Below, piece by piece: positions 53,842 through 63,174 of a stretch of 64,000 nt of DNA; position 1 is the stretch's first letter, and every line of letters begins with the position of its first letter. Below the pieces are notes generated by a model. The model did no database searches. It had not been told where the DNA came from and saw nothing but the letters and a program-made list of their open reading frames with translations. Source of the stretch: an uncultured Gammaproteobacteria bacterium (lineage in GTDB: Bacteria > Pseudomonadota > Gammaproteobacteria > Nitrosococcales > Methylophagaceae); the NCBI GenBank assembly GCA_905479985.1, contig CAJQOM010000011.1:1-64000 (forward strand), in the 5' to 3' direction. The translations under genes were made by a program, and so were the position numbers.

Positions 53842-55638
53842 TTAAGATTTTTTAGATAATTGTAAAACGGCTAAAAAAGCCTCTTGTGGCACATCGACTT
53901 TACCGATCGACTTCATCCGTTTTTTACCCTTTTTTTGCTTATCTAATAGTTTACGTTTACGGGAAACATCACCGCCATAACACTTCGCTATTACATTTTT
54001 ACGCATTGCTTTGACTGTCGAGCGGGAAATAATATGGCCGCCGATCGCCGCTTGAATCGCAATATCAAACATTTGTCGAGGAATGAGTTCTTTCATTTTT
54101 TCCACAAGATCTCGCCCACGCCCAATGCTTTGTTCGCGATGGACAATCATTGATAATGCATCGACGCGTTCGCCATTAATCAAGATGTCGAGCTTGACCA
54201 AATCAGCCGTTTGGAAGCGCACAAAGTGATAATCCAGAGAGGCATAACCACGACTGACTGATTTGACGCGATCAAAGAAATCAATCACGACTTCATTCAT
54301 TGGGATTTCGTAGCTAAGCGCCACTTGTTTGCCCATATACTGCATGGATATTTGCACACCGCGCTTTTCAATACATAGACTGATCACGGCACCTAAATGA
54401 TCTTGTGGGACTAATATATCAGCCACCACAATAGGTTCACGAATTTCGTCAATAGTGCCGATATCCGGCAGTAATGCAGGGTTTTCTATTTGTAGCTCTT
54501 CGCCTTTGCGGTTTAATACTTGGAACACTACCGTTGGTGCTGTGGTGATGAGATCTAGATCATATTCGCGTTCCAGCCGCTCTTGAATGATCTCCATATG
54601 AAGTAGCCCTAAGAAGCCACAACGAAAACCAAAGCCCAAGGCTTGCGAGTTTTCAGGTTCGAAGAATAAGGAGGCATCATTGAGCCTCAATTTGCCCAAG
54701 GCTTCACGAAAAGCTTCAAAATCATCTGAACTGACTGGGAAGATACCGGCATACACTTGTGGTGTGACCGATTTAAAGCCCGGCAACATGTCTGTCGCAC
54801 CCTTGTTGGCATGCGTTAAGGTATCGCCCACTGGTGCACCATCAATGTCTTTAACACCAGAAATTACGTAACCAACTTCACCACAAAATAATCCATCACG
54901 CTGTGCCCGCTTCGGCGTAAACACGCCCACTTGCTCAACTTGATATTCATGTTCAGTCGACATAACTTTGATTTTATCTTTGGCTTTGATGCTGCCTTGC
55001 ATGATTCTGACTAAAGAAATCACACCGACATAACTGTCAAACCAAGAATCGATAATCAAGGCTTGTAACGGCCCATCAGGATCGCCTTGCGGCGCAGGGA
55101 TACGTTCAACCAATGCTTCTAATAGATCTTCAATGCCTATGCCTGTTTTTGCACTACATTGGACGGCATCTAATGCATCGACGCCAATAATGTCTTCTAT
55201 TTCTTGTGCAACCCGTTCTGGTTCAGCTGACGGGAGATCAATTTTATTCAGTACCGGTAACACTTCAAGATCTAAATCGATCGCGGTATAACAGTTGGCA
55301 ACACTTTGTGCTTCGACCCCTTGTGCCGCGTCGACGACTAATAGCGCGCCTTCGCATGCCGCCAATGAACGAGATACTTCATAAGAGAAGTCAACATGAC
55401 CCGGCGTATCAATAAAGTTTAAATGGTAGATTTCGCCATTACGAGCTTGATAGTCTAATGAAACACATTGCGCCTTAATAGTAATACCACGCTCACGCTC
55501 AATATCCATTGAATCAAGCACTTGAGAAGACATTTCCCGCGCGGTTAAACCACCACAGACTTGAATAAAGCGATCTGCAATGGTGGATTTACCATGGTCG
55601 ATATGCGCGATGATCGAAAAATTACGGATGTGCTCCAT
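53842..55638 (-). CDS. lepA: Elongation factor 4 (LepA)
   Basis: A 598-residue translational GTPase. G1 is [10 protein letters not shown]3 DTPGHVDF and G4 NKIDLPSA; the C-terminal domain ends with [19 protein letters not shown]. It promotes back-translocation or initiation efficiency of ribosomes. Its length matches E. coli LepA (599). It comes after the terminator at 55669-55701, so it has its own promoter, then lepB follows. Confidence 0.98.
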   Translation of the reverse strand: MEHIRNFSIIAHIDHGKSTIADRFIQVCGGLTAREMSSQVLDSMDIERERGITIKAQCVSLDYQARNGEIYHLNFIDTPGHVDFSYEVSRSLAACEGALLVVDAAQGVEAQSVANCYTAIDLDLEVLPVLNKIDLPSAEPERVAQEIEDIIGVDALDAVQCSAKTGIGIEDLLEALVERIPAPQGDPDGPLQALIIDSWFDSYVGVISLVRIMQGSIKAKDKIKVMSTEHEYQVEQVGVFTPKRAQRDGLFCGEVGYVISGVKDIDGAPVGDTLTHANKGATDMLPGFKSVTPQVYAGIFPVSSDDFEAFREALGKLRLNDASLFFEPENSQALGFGFRCGFLGLLHMEIIQERLEREYDLDLITTAPTVVFQVLNRKGEELQIENPALLPDIGTIDEIREPIVVADILVPQDHLGAVISLCIEKRGVQISMQYMGKQVALSYEIPMNEVVIDFFDRVKSVSRGYASLDYHFVRFQTADLVKLDILINGERVDALSMIVHREQSIGRGRDLVEKMKELIPRQMFDIAIQAAIGGHIISRSTVKAMRKNVIAKCYGGDVSRKRKLLDKQKKGKKRMKSIGKVDVPQEAFLAVLQLSKKS

Positions 55639-55668
55639 AAAAATATGTACTACCTTAATCTATTGAGT

Positions 55669-55701
55669 AAAAAAATCGGCCGATACACTGTACCGGCCGA
55701 T
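55669..55701 (-). terminator. Rho-independent terminator after the degP gene
   Basis: On the minus strand a perfect 8-bp stem ATCGGCCG/CGGCCGAT with an 11-base loop is followed by seven Ts. It begins 82 bases after the stop of the degP-type gene and separates it from lepA. Confidence 0.93.
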
Positions 55702-55782
55702 AAGACTTTATTTCACTAATTTTACGGTAAAATGGCTTGCCTGTCCTGTTTAGACTGGCCCGCTCAGTTCTTTTCGTAACTT

Positions 55783-57207
55783 TTATTCTTTTTCAATTTT
55801 AAGTGCTAAGAAAATAGCCCCTTGTTGTCGTTGCACTAGCACCGGAATCGCTTTGTCTTCGGGTAAGTCACGGGCGATATCTAAGAACTGCTTTGCACCC
55901 GTAATTTGCAAATTATTCAAACTCACTACAACATCACCTCGACGCAAACCCGCTTTACCCGCAGGGCCTCGTTCCACACTCACAACAATAACGCCTTTTT
56001 CAACGTCATATTGTTCACGTTGCTGCTTAGTCAGCTCGGCCACTTCGACCGCTAAGCGCTCATCCATTAAGCGGCCCGGTTTAGTGCCGGTTTTGATCAT
56101 TGTCGCGGCATCTTCTTCCAGTTTTTCGATTTTCACCTTTAGCGTCTTCTGCTTTTTATCACGCATCACGATGACAGGCACAGACTCGCCAATTTTCGTT
56201 CTGCCGACAAAAGGCGGTAATGTTGAGGATGTTGTAATTTGGTTGCCGTTGAATTTCAAGATAACATCGCCCGCTTCAATACCCGCTTTTGCTGCTGGGC
56301 TCTCAGGCATAACACGTGACACTAATGCACCTTGCGGCTTATCTAAACCGAATGACTCGGCTAATTCTCTCGTGACGTTCTGAATCACGACGCCTAACCA
56401 ACCTCGGCTAACATAGCCTTGTGATTTAATCTGTTCCACCACATCCATCGCCACGTCCATCGGAATGGCAAACGACAAACCCATGAAGCCACCAGTCCGA
56501 CTATATATCTGGGAGTTGATACCGACGACTTCACCATCCATATTAAATAATGGACCGCCGGAGTTACCCGGATTAATGGCCACATCTGTTTGGATAAATG
56601 GGACGTAATTATCACTGGGTAAGTTACGTCCTAACGCACTGACAATACCTGCTGTTGCTGACGAATCAAAACCGAATGGTGAGCCAATGGCTAATACCCA
56701 CTCCCCGACTTGCAATTCGGTTGAATCACCTTGCTTGACTGCGGTTAACCCTGTTGCTTCGACTTTTAATAATGCAATATCACTGCGTTCATCACTGCCT
56801 AGCACTTTGGCTTCTAATTCTGTTCTATCGTTGAAACGGACAATGATCTCATCAGCATCTTTAATGACATGATGATTGGTCATGATGTAACCATCTTCAG
56901 ACAACACAAAACCTGACCCCAATGAATGTGACTCATAAGGTTGTGGTCGTTGTCCTCTTTGCCCCGGACCAAAGAAATGTTTAAACATTTCATCAAATGG
57001 CGTGCCTTCTGGCATTTCCATTCCCTTAGGCAGACTAGGCATTTTCCGTGCCTTATTTTTTTTTGTGGTGCTGATATTAATCACAGCTGGGCTGTTGACA
57101 GAGACCAATTCCGTGAATTCGGGTAAGCTCCTCGCCTGTGTTGGTAGGCTCAACATCAATAACGTCGACATTACGGTTAGCCATGCCCAAATTTTATGCT
57201 GTTTCAT
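55783..57207 (-). CDS. degP: DegP/MucD-type periplasmic serine protease
   Basis: A 474-residue HtrA-family protease. A signal peptide (about 1-25, ending QARS) precedes a trypsin-like domain with catalytic His in TNHHVI, Asp in SDIALLKV and Ser in GNSGGPLF. Two PDZ domains follow, starting near GWLGVVIQNV and VAVEVAELTKQ. It degrades or refolds misfolded envelope proteins. It is last in the rpoE-rseA-rseB-rseC operon, the position of mucD in Pseudomonas, so naming it degP or mucD is a matter of convention. Confidence 0.95.
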   Translation of the reverse strand: MKQHKIWAWLTVMSTLLMLSLPTQARSLPEFTELVSVNSPAVINISTTKKNKARKMPSLPKGMEMPEGTPFDEMFKHFFGPGQRGQRPQPYESHSLGSGFVLSEDGYIMTNHHVIKDADEIIVRFNDRTELEAKVLGSDERSDIALLKVEATGLTAVKQGDSTELQVGEWVLAIGSPFGFDSSATAGIVSALGRNLPSDNYVPFIQTDVAINPGNSGGPLFNMDGEVVGINSQIYSRTGGFMGLSFAIPMDVAMDVVEQIKSQGYVSRGWLGVVIQNVTRELAESFGLDKPQGALVSRVMPESPAAKAGIEAGDVILKFNGNQITTSSTLPPFVGRTKIGESVPVIVMRDKKQKTLKVKIEKLEEDAATMIKTGTKPGRLMDERLAVEVAELTKQQREQYDVEKGVIVVSVERGPAGKAGLRRGDVVVSLNNLQITGAKQFLDIARDLPEDKAIPVLVQRQQGAIFLALKIEKE

Positions 57208-57210
57208 CTT

Positions 57211-57630
57211 TTATTCCTCTATCACACTGGCCTGAAAGCCATCTTTATTGTTCTTTAAGCGTTGCTTAGTCCATATAAAACCAAGCACTAGGCCAATTAG
57301 ACCCAGTATTATCTCTGCTAATTCGCCCAACACTAACGCCCTTGCAGCCATCGAAAACATAAATAATAAGCCCAAAGGCAATAAATACATTAATGCTGCA
57401 CCTTGTAATAAGGTTTGTTCTGGGATCGCCACCGTCACGTGCTGGCCGATGCTAACGTCTGTTGTGTTATTGACCGCTATTTTTGAAAAACGTTGCCCGA
57501 CATGTTTTGCCAATAAGCCTGTGCCACAACCCTGTTTAATCTGGCATTGACCACAGGTTGATTGACGCTCGGCTTGCAGCCAAATCGTGTCGTCTTTTAT
57601 CTCAATAACGGTCGCTTGTTGTTCAATCAT
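57211..57630 (-). CDS. rseC: SoxR-reducing system/RseC family protein
   Basis: A 139-residue inner-membrane protein with two hydrophobic segments (about 77-97 and 99-118). The N-terminal part carries a Cys cluster, CGQCQIKQGCGTGLL, that could hold a redox-active site. RseC/MucC modulates the sigma-E response, in a way that is not well defined. It lies between rseB and degP with gaps of 5 and 3 bases, so the whole set is one transcript. Confidence 0.92.
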   Translation of the reverse strand: MIEQQATVIEIKDDTIWLQAERQSTCGQCQIKQGCGTGLLAKHVGQRFSKIAVNNTTDVSIGQHVTVAIPEQTLLQGAALMYLLPLGLLFMFSMAARALVLGELAEIILGLIGLVLGFIWTKQRLKNNKDGFQASVIEE

Positions 57631-57635
57631 CTGGC

Positions 57636-58622
57636 TTAATCTGCGACCTTAATCGACCGACCAATTTTCTCAACGGTATGACCAGGAACTTGTCCTACGG
57701 CCGTAATAAAATGGGTGTCGGCAATCAGACCAAACGCATTGACTGCGCCCATCCTTGTGCCCCCTTCTAAATGACCATGTGCCAGTGTTTTTTGCTCTAG
57801 GAAAACCGACACAGAACTCAAACCATCACTATAAACACGCTGTTTGACCACCATACCGTTAGACTTCCGGCGACTTTGTTCTGCCACTAAGGCAAAGCCA
57901 TCTGGCAACCAAGCAACTTGCCATAGCGAGGACGCCGCTTCATCGTCTTTGTCTTTTCTTTTCGCTTTACTGACAGGTTCGGTTTGGTTTCGATTCCAAG
58001 TCAGTTCTTGCCCTTCTATTTGCGGCTGAAGTGCTAACTCTGGAATGTCGACATTCATATTAATGGATGAAAAAGTAAACCTTTCTAAGACTTGCCTTTT
58101 CTCTGTTAACAAGTCTGACTGTAATAAAAGATCAGTTTCTTCATCAACCCAGAGATGGTAGCCATAGCGATAATCATCGACGGGGGTCACGACCAGTTGT
58201 CTGGCTTTTCTATTCGCGACGCGGCCTTTCTCGCCTATCGTAATGTCATAATAAGGTATTGCAGAACTCATCCGGCTCAATAAATCACTCGGGAAGCCAC
58301 GCCCTAGCGGCCTTCTGTCTATATTGATTCGTTTACCTTCGGGGAAAATGCAGGTGACGAGATCATTGGTTCTGATTAATTCGCGTGCGGCGCCATTAAG
58401 TGACAATAACCGCTCAACTTCGCCGTTTTCATTGGCACTATGAATGATGCGAATCGCTTGTACTTTACGGCCAGTTTGGTAGGTGAAAACACCATCGTAA
58501 TTTAACTGCTTCGCTGCCGACCCCATACGTTCTAATAACGCAATGGCTTCCGGCTCTGCTACTGTCATCGCCGAAGATAAACTCAGGCAGAATCCCAAAC
58601 AAATTTGTGCTAGACGTTGCAT
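57636..58622 (-). CDS. rseB: Sigma-E regulator RseB/MucB
   Basis: A 328-residue periplasmic protein with a signal peptide (about 1-22, ending AMTVAEP). It has two lipid/protein-binding domains; NYDGVFTYQTGRKVQAIRI is the typical opening and YRYGYHLWVDEETDLLLQSDLL (in part) the central motif. It binds RseA and protects it from cleavage until misfolded outer membrane proteins or LPS appear. It overlaps nothing but follows rseA by 3 bases. Confidence 0.95.
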   Translation of the reverse strand: MQRLAQICLGFCLSLSSAMTVAEPEAIALLERMGSAAKQLNYDGVFTYQTGRKVQAIRIIHSANENGEVERLLSLNGAARELIRTNDLVTCIFPEGKRINIDRRPLGRGFPSDLLSRMSSAIPYYDITIGEKGRVANRKARQLVVTPVDDYRYGYHLWVDEETDLLLQSDLLTEKRQVLERFTFSSINMNVDIPELALQPQIEGQELTWNRNQTEPVSKAKRKDKDDEAASSLWQVAWLPDGFALVAEQSRRKSNGMVVKQRVYSDGLSSVSVFLEQKTLAHGHLEGGTRMGAVNAFGLIADTHFITAVGQVPGHTVEKIGRSIKVAD

Positions 58623-58625
58623 TAC

Positions 58626-59258
58626 TTAACGACCTGATTCATAAGCAATCACGCGGGCATTAGAAAAAATATCTGAGGCACCGGCATATTCATTGTGATC
58701 GACGAGATAGACATTAAGCCTGTCTTCTATTGCTTGTTCCGTCACCGTCCAACGATTACCAGACTCTTGTACTGCTACGGTTACTACAGGGACTGGAGCA
58801 ACTTGTTGTTGTGCTACCACGACATTGGGAACAGGAATCGCTTCGACAGCTGCCATTGATGCAGCAGGCATCACCGCATAGTCAGGTTGTGTCATTGTGC
58901 CGACAACCGCTAATGCGCCAAATGAAGCTGCCACCGCCAAACCTACTGTTTGTTTCCAGAATCGTTCTGGGAATGTCAGCACATCGGCCGTCGGTGTTTC
59001 CGGTACTGCCTTGGCCTGAACAGGCGTCACGCTGTGCACCGGTTCATCAGCAATTGCTGCACTAATTTGTTGTGTTATGTCGCCTTGTTGATGTCCAATA
59101 GCTTGCCCATGAAGTACATTACTCGCCAGTTGGTAGCGTTGAAACCGCTCTCTTGCTGTCTGATCTGTACTTAATAGTGCTATTGCTCTGTCTAGCGCTT
59201 CGCCTTGCAGTTCCCCATCAACTAAGGCAGACAATAATTCTTCGTCATTGGCTGTCAT
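58626..59258 (-). CDS. rseA: Anti-sigma-E factor RseA/MucA
   Basis: A 210-residue inner-membrane protein. Residues 1-80 form the sigma-binding domain (ELLSALVDGELQGEALDRAI, then ERFQRYQLASNVLHG), followed by one membrane segment near 108-127 (TVGLAVAASFGALAVVGTM). The remainder is periplasmic and binds RseB. Stress-triggered cleavage frees sigma-E. Its start overlaps the rpoE stop by 4 bases. Confidence 0.95.
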   Translation of the reverse strand: MTANDEELLSALVDGELQGEALDRAIALLSTDQTARERFQRYQLASNVLHGQAIGHQQGDITQQISAAIADEPVHSVTPVQAKAVPETPTADVLTFPERFWKQTVGLAVAASFGALAVVGTMTQPDYAVMPAASMAAVEAIPVPNVVVAQQQVAPVPVVTVAVQESGNRWTVTEQAIEDRLNVYLVDHNEYAGASDIFSNARVIAYESGR

Positions 59259-59836
59259 TGTTGCTCCCCTTCACCCATTATCGTTTGTATTTTTTGCTCT
59301 ATTGCTTCACGTGCACGAAAAATTCGTGATCGCACTGTTCCTATAGGACACTCCATTGCCTCAGAAATTTCCTCGTAACTCATTCCTTCGAATTCACGCA
59401 GCTTAATCGCTGTCGCTGTATCTTCTTGTAATGCATCAATTGCTTGATGAATTGCTTGTTCTAATTCATCACTAACAAGATTACTTTCTGGTGTTTCAAA
59501 TTCTTTTAATTCTGGTGCATCGAAAATATTGGTTGCCTCAGTCGCATCGACGTCCATTGCTGGGGGTCTTCTGGCTCTTGCGGTTAAATGGTTTTTCGAT
59601 GTATTAATTGCAATTCGATATAACCAGGTATAAAACGCACTGTCTCCCCGAAAATTAGGTATTGCTCGATAGGCTTTAATAAAGGCCTCTTGAGCGACAT
59701 CTTGAGCTTCTATCGGATCATGGACAAAACCGGTGATCACATTAATGATGCGTTGCTGATACTTCATGATCAGCACGTCAAATGCACTCTTGTCACCTGC
59801 TTGTACACGTTGCACTAGCTCTTGATCCACACTCAT
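59255..59836 (-). CDS. rpoE: RNA polymerase sigma factor RpoE (sigma-E/AlgU)
   Basis: A 193-residue ECF sigma factor. Region 2 lies at about 20-90 with VAQEAFIKAYRAIPNFRGDSAFYTWLYRI (in part), the helix-turn-helix of region 4.2 at about 135-180 with EFEGMSYEEISEAMECPIGTVRSRI (in part). It directs the envelope stress regulon. Its length matches E. coli RpoE (191). A candidate self-recognised promoter lies upstream at 59890-59918. Confidence 0.97.
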   Translation of the reverse strand: MSVDQELVQRVQAGDKSAFDVLIMKYQQRIINVITGFVHDPIEAQDVAQEAFIKAYRAIPNFRGDSAFYTWLYRIAINTSKNHLTARARRPPAMDVDATEATNIFDAPELKEFETPESNLVSDELEQAIHQAIDALQEDTATAIKLREFEGMSYEEISEAMECPIGTVRSRIFRAREAIEQKIQTIMGEGEQQ

Positions 59837-59889
59837 CCTTTGTTCCGACCCGCCCCGGATCGCCGGAGATGTTTTTTGATTTCGCTGTT

Positions 59890-59918
59890 ATTGACTCGCA
59901 TGGCAATGGCTTTGTTCC
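59890..59918 (-). promoter_or_regulatory. Possible sigma-E-type promoter of rpoE
   Basis: On the minus strand GGAACAA is followed after 17 bases by TCAAT. The known sigma-E consensus is near GGAACTT, 15-17 bases, then TCTGA/TCAAA. Both boxes have one or two mismatches. Its position, about 55-80 bases before the rpoE start, fits autoregulation. Confidence 0.4.
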
Positions 59919-60106
59919 CAATAAGCGTTTAAATATAAAGCCTTTAGGCTAAAAATCATAATGGATTTCACATTTTTTTCATCTGCCTGGCAGTCAGCCC
60001 TTTTTATTTTGTTCGGTTATCCACGCCAAACACCTTCTTATTTTGCCTCCCACAGCGTTTAATCACTGCTATATACTGGCGACATTGATTTTTATTATAT
60101 TGAATT

Positions 60107-61729
60107 ATGACCACACATTCTGAGTACGATGTTTTAATTATTGGCAGTGGCACCGCTGGATTAACACTGGCTTTACAGTTGGCTGATGATGCCCGCGTCG
60201 CCGTATTATCAAAAGATCAATTGAAAGAAAGCGCCTCGCTCTATGCTCAAGGGGGTATTTCTGTTGTCCTTGATCAAGCCGACTCCATTGAATCCCATAT
60301 TAATGACACTTTGATCGCGGGTGCAGGCTTATGTGATGAAGACAGTGTGCGTTATACCGTCGAGCATGCCCGAGAGAGTATTGAGTGGTTAATTGAGCAA
60401 GGCGTGTCTTTTACCAAGGACGGCGTCACATCAGAGACCTATCACCTCACACAAGAAGGCGGCCATAGTCATCGTCGGGTTATCCACTCAGCCGACGCCA
60501 CGGGCCGTGAGGTTGAAACGACCTTATTAGCCAAAGCCACTGCACATCATAATATTGCCCTATTCCCTTTTCATATAGGGATTGACTTAATTACTAGCCA
60601 AAAACAACTTGGCGAATCAGACAATCACTGTCTCGGCTGTTATGCCCTTGATATTAAATCAGATACAACACATCAGTTTCTCGCGCCGATTACAGTGCTA
60701 GCAACGGGCGGCGCGGGTAAAGTTTATTTGTATACCAGTAACCCTGACGTTTCAACCGGTGATGGCATTGCGATGGGCTGGCGTGCGGGCTGTGATGTCG
60801 CCAATATGGAATTTGTGCAATTCCACCCTACTTGCTTATACCATCCAAAAGCCAAATCTTTCCTGATCAGCGAGGCTTTGCGTGGTGAAGGTGCCAAATT
60901 ACTCTTAGGGAATGGCGAACGGTTTATGACGCGTTTTCATGAACAGGCAGAATTAGCACCGCGTGATATCGTCGCTAGGGCTATCGACCATGAAATGAAG
61001 CGCCTTGGCGATGACTGTATCTATCTCGATATTAGCCACCAGCCACCGGAATTTATTGAATTGCATTTCCCAACCATCCACCAGCGTTGTCTTGAACTGG
61101 GTATCGATATGACCAAAGGGCCCATTCCAGTCGTACCAGCAGCGCATTACACTTGTGGCGGTTTGATTACCGATCAGCAAGGGCAAACAAACCTGAGTGG
61201 CTTATATGCCATTGGCGAAACAGCCCATACCGGATTACATGGCGCTAATCGAATGGCCAGTAACTCCTTATTAGAATGTTTGGTTTATGCCCGTTCAGCA
61301 GCACAACATATTCGTGCACAATTGCCTTTTAATCAGCCTTTACCCGTCGTGCCAGATTGGGATGCCAGCCGAGCCAAACCAGCAAAGGAAGCAATTGCCA
61401 TTAGCCATAACTGGGATGAGCTGCGGCGATTTATGTGGGATTATGTCGGCATTGTTCGCAGTAATGATCGTTTAAATCGCGCCCAACGCCGTCTGACTTT
61501 ATTACAGCAAGAAATTAATGCGTTTTATCAACAACATCACATCACCAGTGATTTATTAGAGCTGCGAAATTTAGCAGATGTGGCCGAACTTATTATTCAA
61601 TCTGCTCTAACACGAAAAGAAAGTCGTGGTTTGCACTATACGCTTGATTATCCAACGTTAAACTCTGAACAACCCGCACAAAATACCGTTATTGCTGGAA
61701 AGTCTTGGGATCGCGACAATACACCCTAA
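60107..61729 (+). CDS. nadB: L-aspartate oxidase
   Basis: A 540-residue flavoenzyme that oxidises aspartate to iminoaspartate, the first step of NAD synthesis. An N-terminal FAD loop (VLIIGSGTAGLTLALQL), substrate segment GGHSHRRVIHSADATG, LATGGAGKVYLYTSNP, and HPTCLYHP and HGANRMASNSLLECLVYAR match the family; the C-terminal helical domain begins RFMWDYVGIVRS. Length equals E. coli NadB (540). It converges on the ygfX gene with a 41-base overlap. Confidence 0.97.
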   Translation: MTTHSEYDVLIIGSGTAGLTLALQLADDARVAVLSKDQLKESASLYAQGGISVVLDQADSIESHINDTLIAGAGLCDEDSVRYTVEHARESIEWLIEQGVSFTKDGVTSETYHLTQEGGHSHRRVIHSADATGREVETTLLAKATAHHNIALFPFHIGIDLITSQKQLGESDNHCLGCYALDIKSDTTHQFLAPITVLATGGAGKVYLYTSNPDVSTGDGIAMGWRAGCDVANMEFVQFHPTCLYHPKAKSFLISEALRGEGAKLLLGNGERFMTRFHEQAELAPRDIVARAIDHEMKRLGDDCIYLDISHQPPEFIELHFPTIHQRCLELGIDMTKGPIPVVPAAHYTCGGLITDQQGQTNLSGLYAIGETAHTGLHGANRMASNSLLECLVYARSAAQHIRAQLPFNQPLPVVPDWDASRAKPAKEAIAISHNWDELRRFMWDYVGIVRSNDRLNRAQRRLTLLQQEINAFYQQHHITSDLLELRNLADVAELIIQSALTRKESRGLHYTLDYPTLNSEQPAQNTVIAGKSWDRDNTP

Positions 61730-62129
61730 GTTGGCGAAAACATTCAGACTCGACCTGATCGGCTGTGATGATGAGAGAATGCGTTTGCCAAAACGAGGTT
61801 GTTTCAAAATAGAGTATGACAAGTTGCGGTATCACGACGCTTTGTTGCACCACTAAATCTGCAACTTGTCGCCCATCACCATAATCAACTGTCCACGTTT
61901 CGTCACTTAAACGCATCAACATTCTCGCGTTATAACGGCCTGTTGCTAGATAATGCGTTCGATAATAAAAACAGAAACTGAATAATACGAGCAAACCAAG
62001 TCCCGTTCGCCAAAGCCAATCTATTGCCAAACTTAGTGTGATAGTGAACATAAGCCCGTGCAGCAGTAGTAAATAATAGCGTAACCATACCGACTGTTTT
62101 AATTGAATTGTTAAGGCTTCCTTTGCCAT
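61689..62129 (-). CDS. ygfX: YgfX (CptA)-like inner membrane protein
   Basis: A 146-residue protein with two membrane segments (about 15-50, WLRYYLLLLHGLMFTITLSL then GLGLLVLFSFCFY) and a soluble C-terminal domain, as in YgfX/CptA, an inhibitor of cell-division and cytoskeleton proteins in E. coli and a membrane partner of SdhE. I chose the ATG at 62129 with GGAG 9 bases upstream; an ATG at 62144 would add five residues. It overlaps nadB by 41 bases. SdhE, its usual neighbour, is missing from the locus. Confidence 0.75.
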   Translation of the reverse strand: MAKEALTIQLKQSVWLRYYLLLLHGLMFTITLSLAIDWLWRTGLGLLVLFSFCFYYRTHYLATGRYNARMLMRLSDETWTVDYGDGRQVADLVVQQSVVIPQLVILYFETTSFWQTHSLIITADQVESECFRQLRVYCRDPKTFQQ

Positions 62130-62211
62130 AGCGCTCGACTCCATTCGAGTTGGTGGGTTTGTTTATTAAGGCTACAATACTCAGTCCTTAAATAATACCC
62201 ATAAGTAGACT

Positions 62212-63174
62212 ATGACTTCCTCTTGGCAAACTTTAATTCAACACGCAAACTCAGATGCTGCATTCAGTAGTCTAGCGACAAGCCCCTGCTACATGCCACT
62301 CGATCAGCTTGGGCTGTTATCTGTTTCTGGCGAGGATAGCCAAGCTTTTCTACAAAACTTACTCACCAACGATATTGCCTTACTCGCTCTGAATCAATCT
62401 CAATATAGTGGTTTATGTAATCCAAAGGGCCGCTTACTGGCTTTATTTGTCATTATTCGTACTGGTGAAGCATCATATCAACTCATTATGCCGAAAGCAT
62501 TGTGTGAGCCTATTGCTAAACGTTTAAGCATGTATAAGTTACGCTCTAAGGTCACGATCAGTGATGATTCGGAACGGATGGTTTGTCTTGGCTTAACACA
62601 AGGTCAAGACAGCAAACTTGATCTTGCCGACGTCGACTACCAAGGTGCAGGACAGGATGATTATCGCAATACTAAACTCCCTGCACAGCTGGCAAGATGG
62701 CTAATTGTCTGTGAGAAAGAGGCTGTTTCTGATTTAGTTGATACTTTAGACAATCAAGATTACCAATGCCAACATGCTGATTATTGGCAGTGGCTAGATA
62801 TTACAGCCGGTTTGGCGTCTATTTCCCTCACCACGCAAGAGAAGTTTACGCCGCAGCAACTTAATCTCGATTTGACTGAGGCGGTGAATTTTAAGAAAGG
62901 CTGTTACCCCGGCCAAGAAGTCGTGGCCCGTCTGCATTATCTTGGCAAGCCTAGCCGCCGGTTATTTATTGCCGAAGCTGATAGCCATTTAACGCCTGCC
63001 GATGGTGATGAAGTGATGACCGCTCAAGACGGTGTTGCTGGTCATGTTGTTTCGTCAGTACAGCAACAAGATAGCTTATGGTGTTTACTCAGTCTTAAAC
63101 TCAAAGAACACGGCAATGGCTTAATCTTAGCGGATGGTAAAACGTTGACCTTACTCAGTGATTTAGTCGATTAG
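62212..63174 (+). CDS. ygfZ: Folate-dependent Fe-S protein YgfZ
   Basis: A 320-residue protein of the YgfZ/GcvT-like family that binds tetrahydrofolate and supports repair or assembly of certain Fe-S enzymes, including radical-SAM proteins. It begins with LSVSGEDSQAFLQNLLTNDI and holds the signature KGCYPGQEVVARLHYLGKPSRR, with the essential Cys. Length agrees with E. coli YgfZ (326). It is divergent from ygfX, with about 80 bases between the starts. Its 3' end overlaps the convergent aldo/keto reductase by 4 bases. Confidence 0.95.
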   Translation: MTSSWQTLIQHANSDAAFSSLATSPCYMPLDQLGLLSVSGEDSQAFLQNLLTNDIALLALNQSQYSGLCNPKGRLLALFVIIRTGEASYQLIMPKALCEPIAKRLSMYKLRSKVTISDDSERMVCLGLTQGQDSKLDLADVDYQGAGQDDYRNTKLPAQLARWLIVCEKEAVSDLVDTLDNQDYQCQHADYWQWLDITAGLASISLTTQEKFTPQQLNLDLTEAVNFKKGCYPGQEVVARLHYLGKPSRRLFIAEADSHLTPADGDEVMTAQDGVAGHVVSSVQQQDSLWCLLSLKLKEHGNGLILADGKTLTLLSDLVD

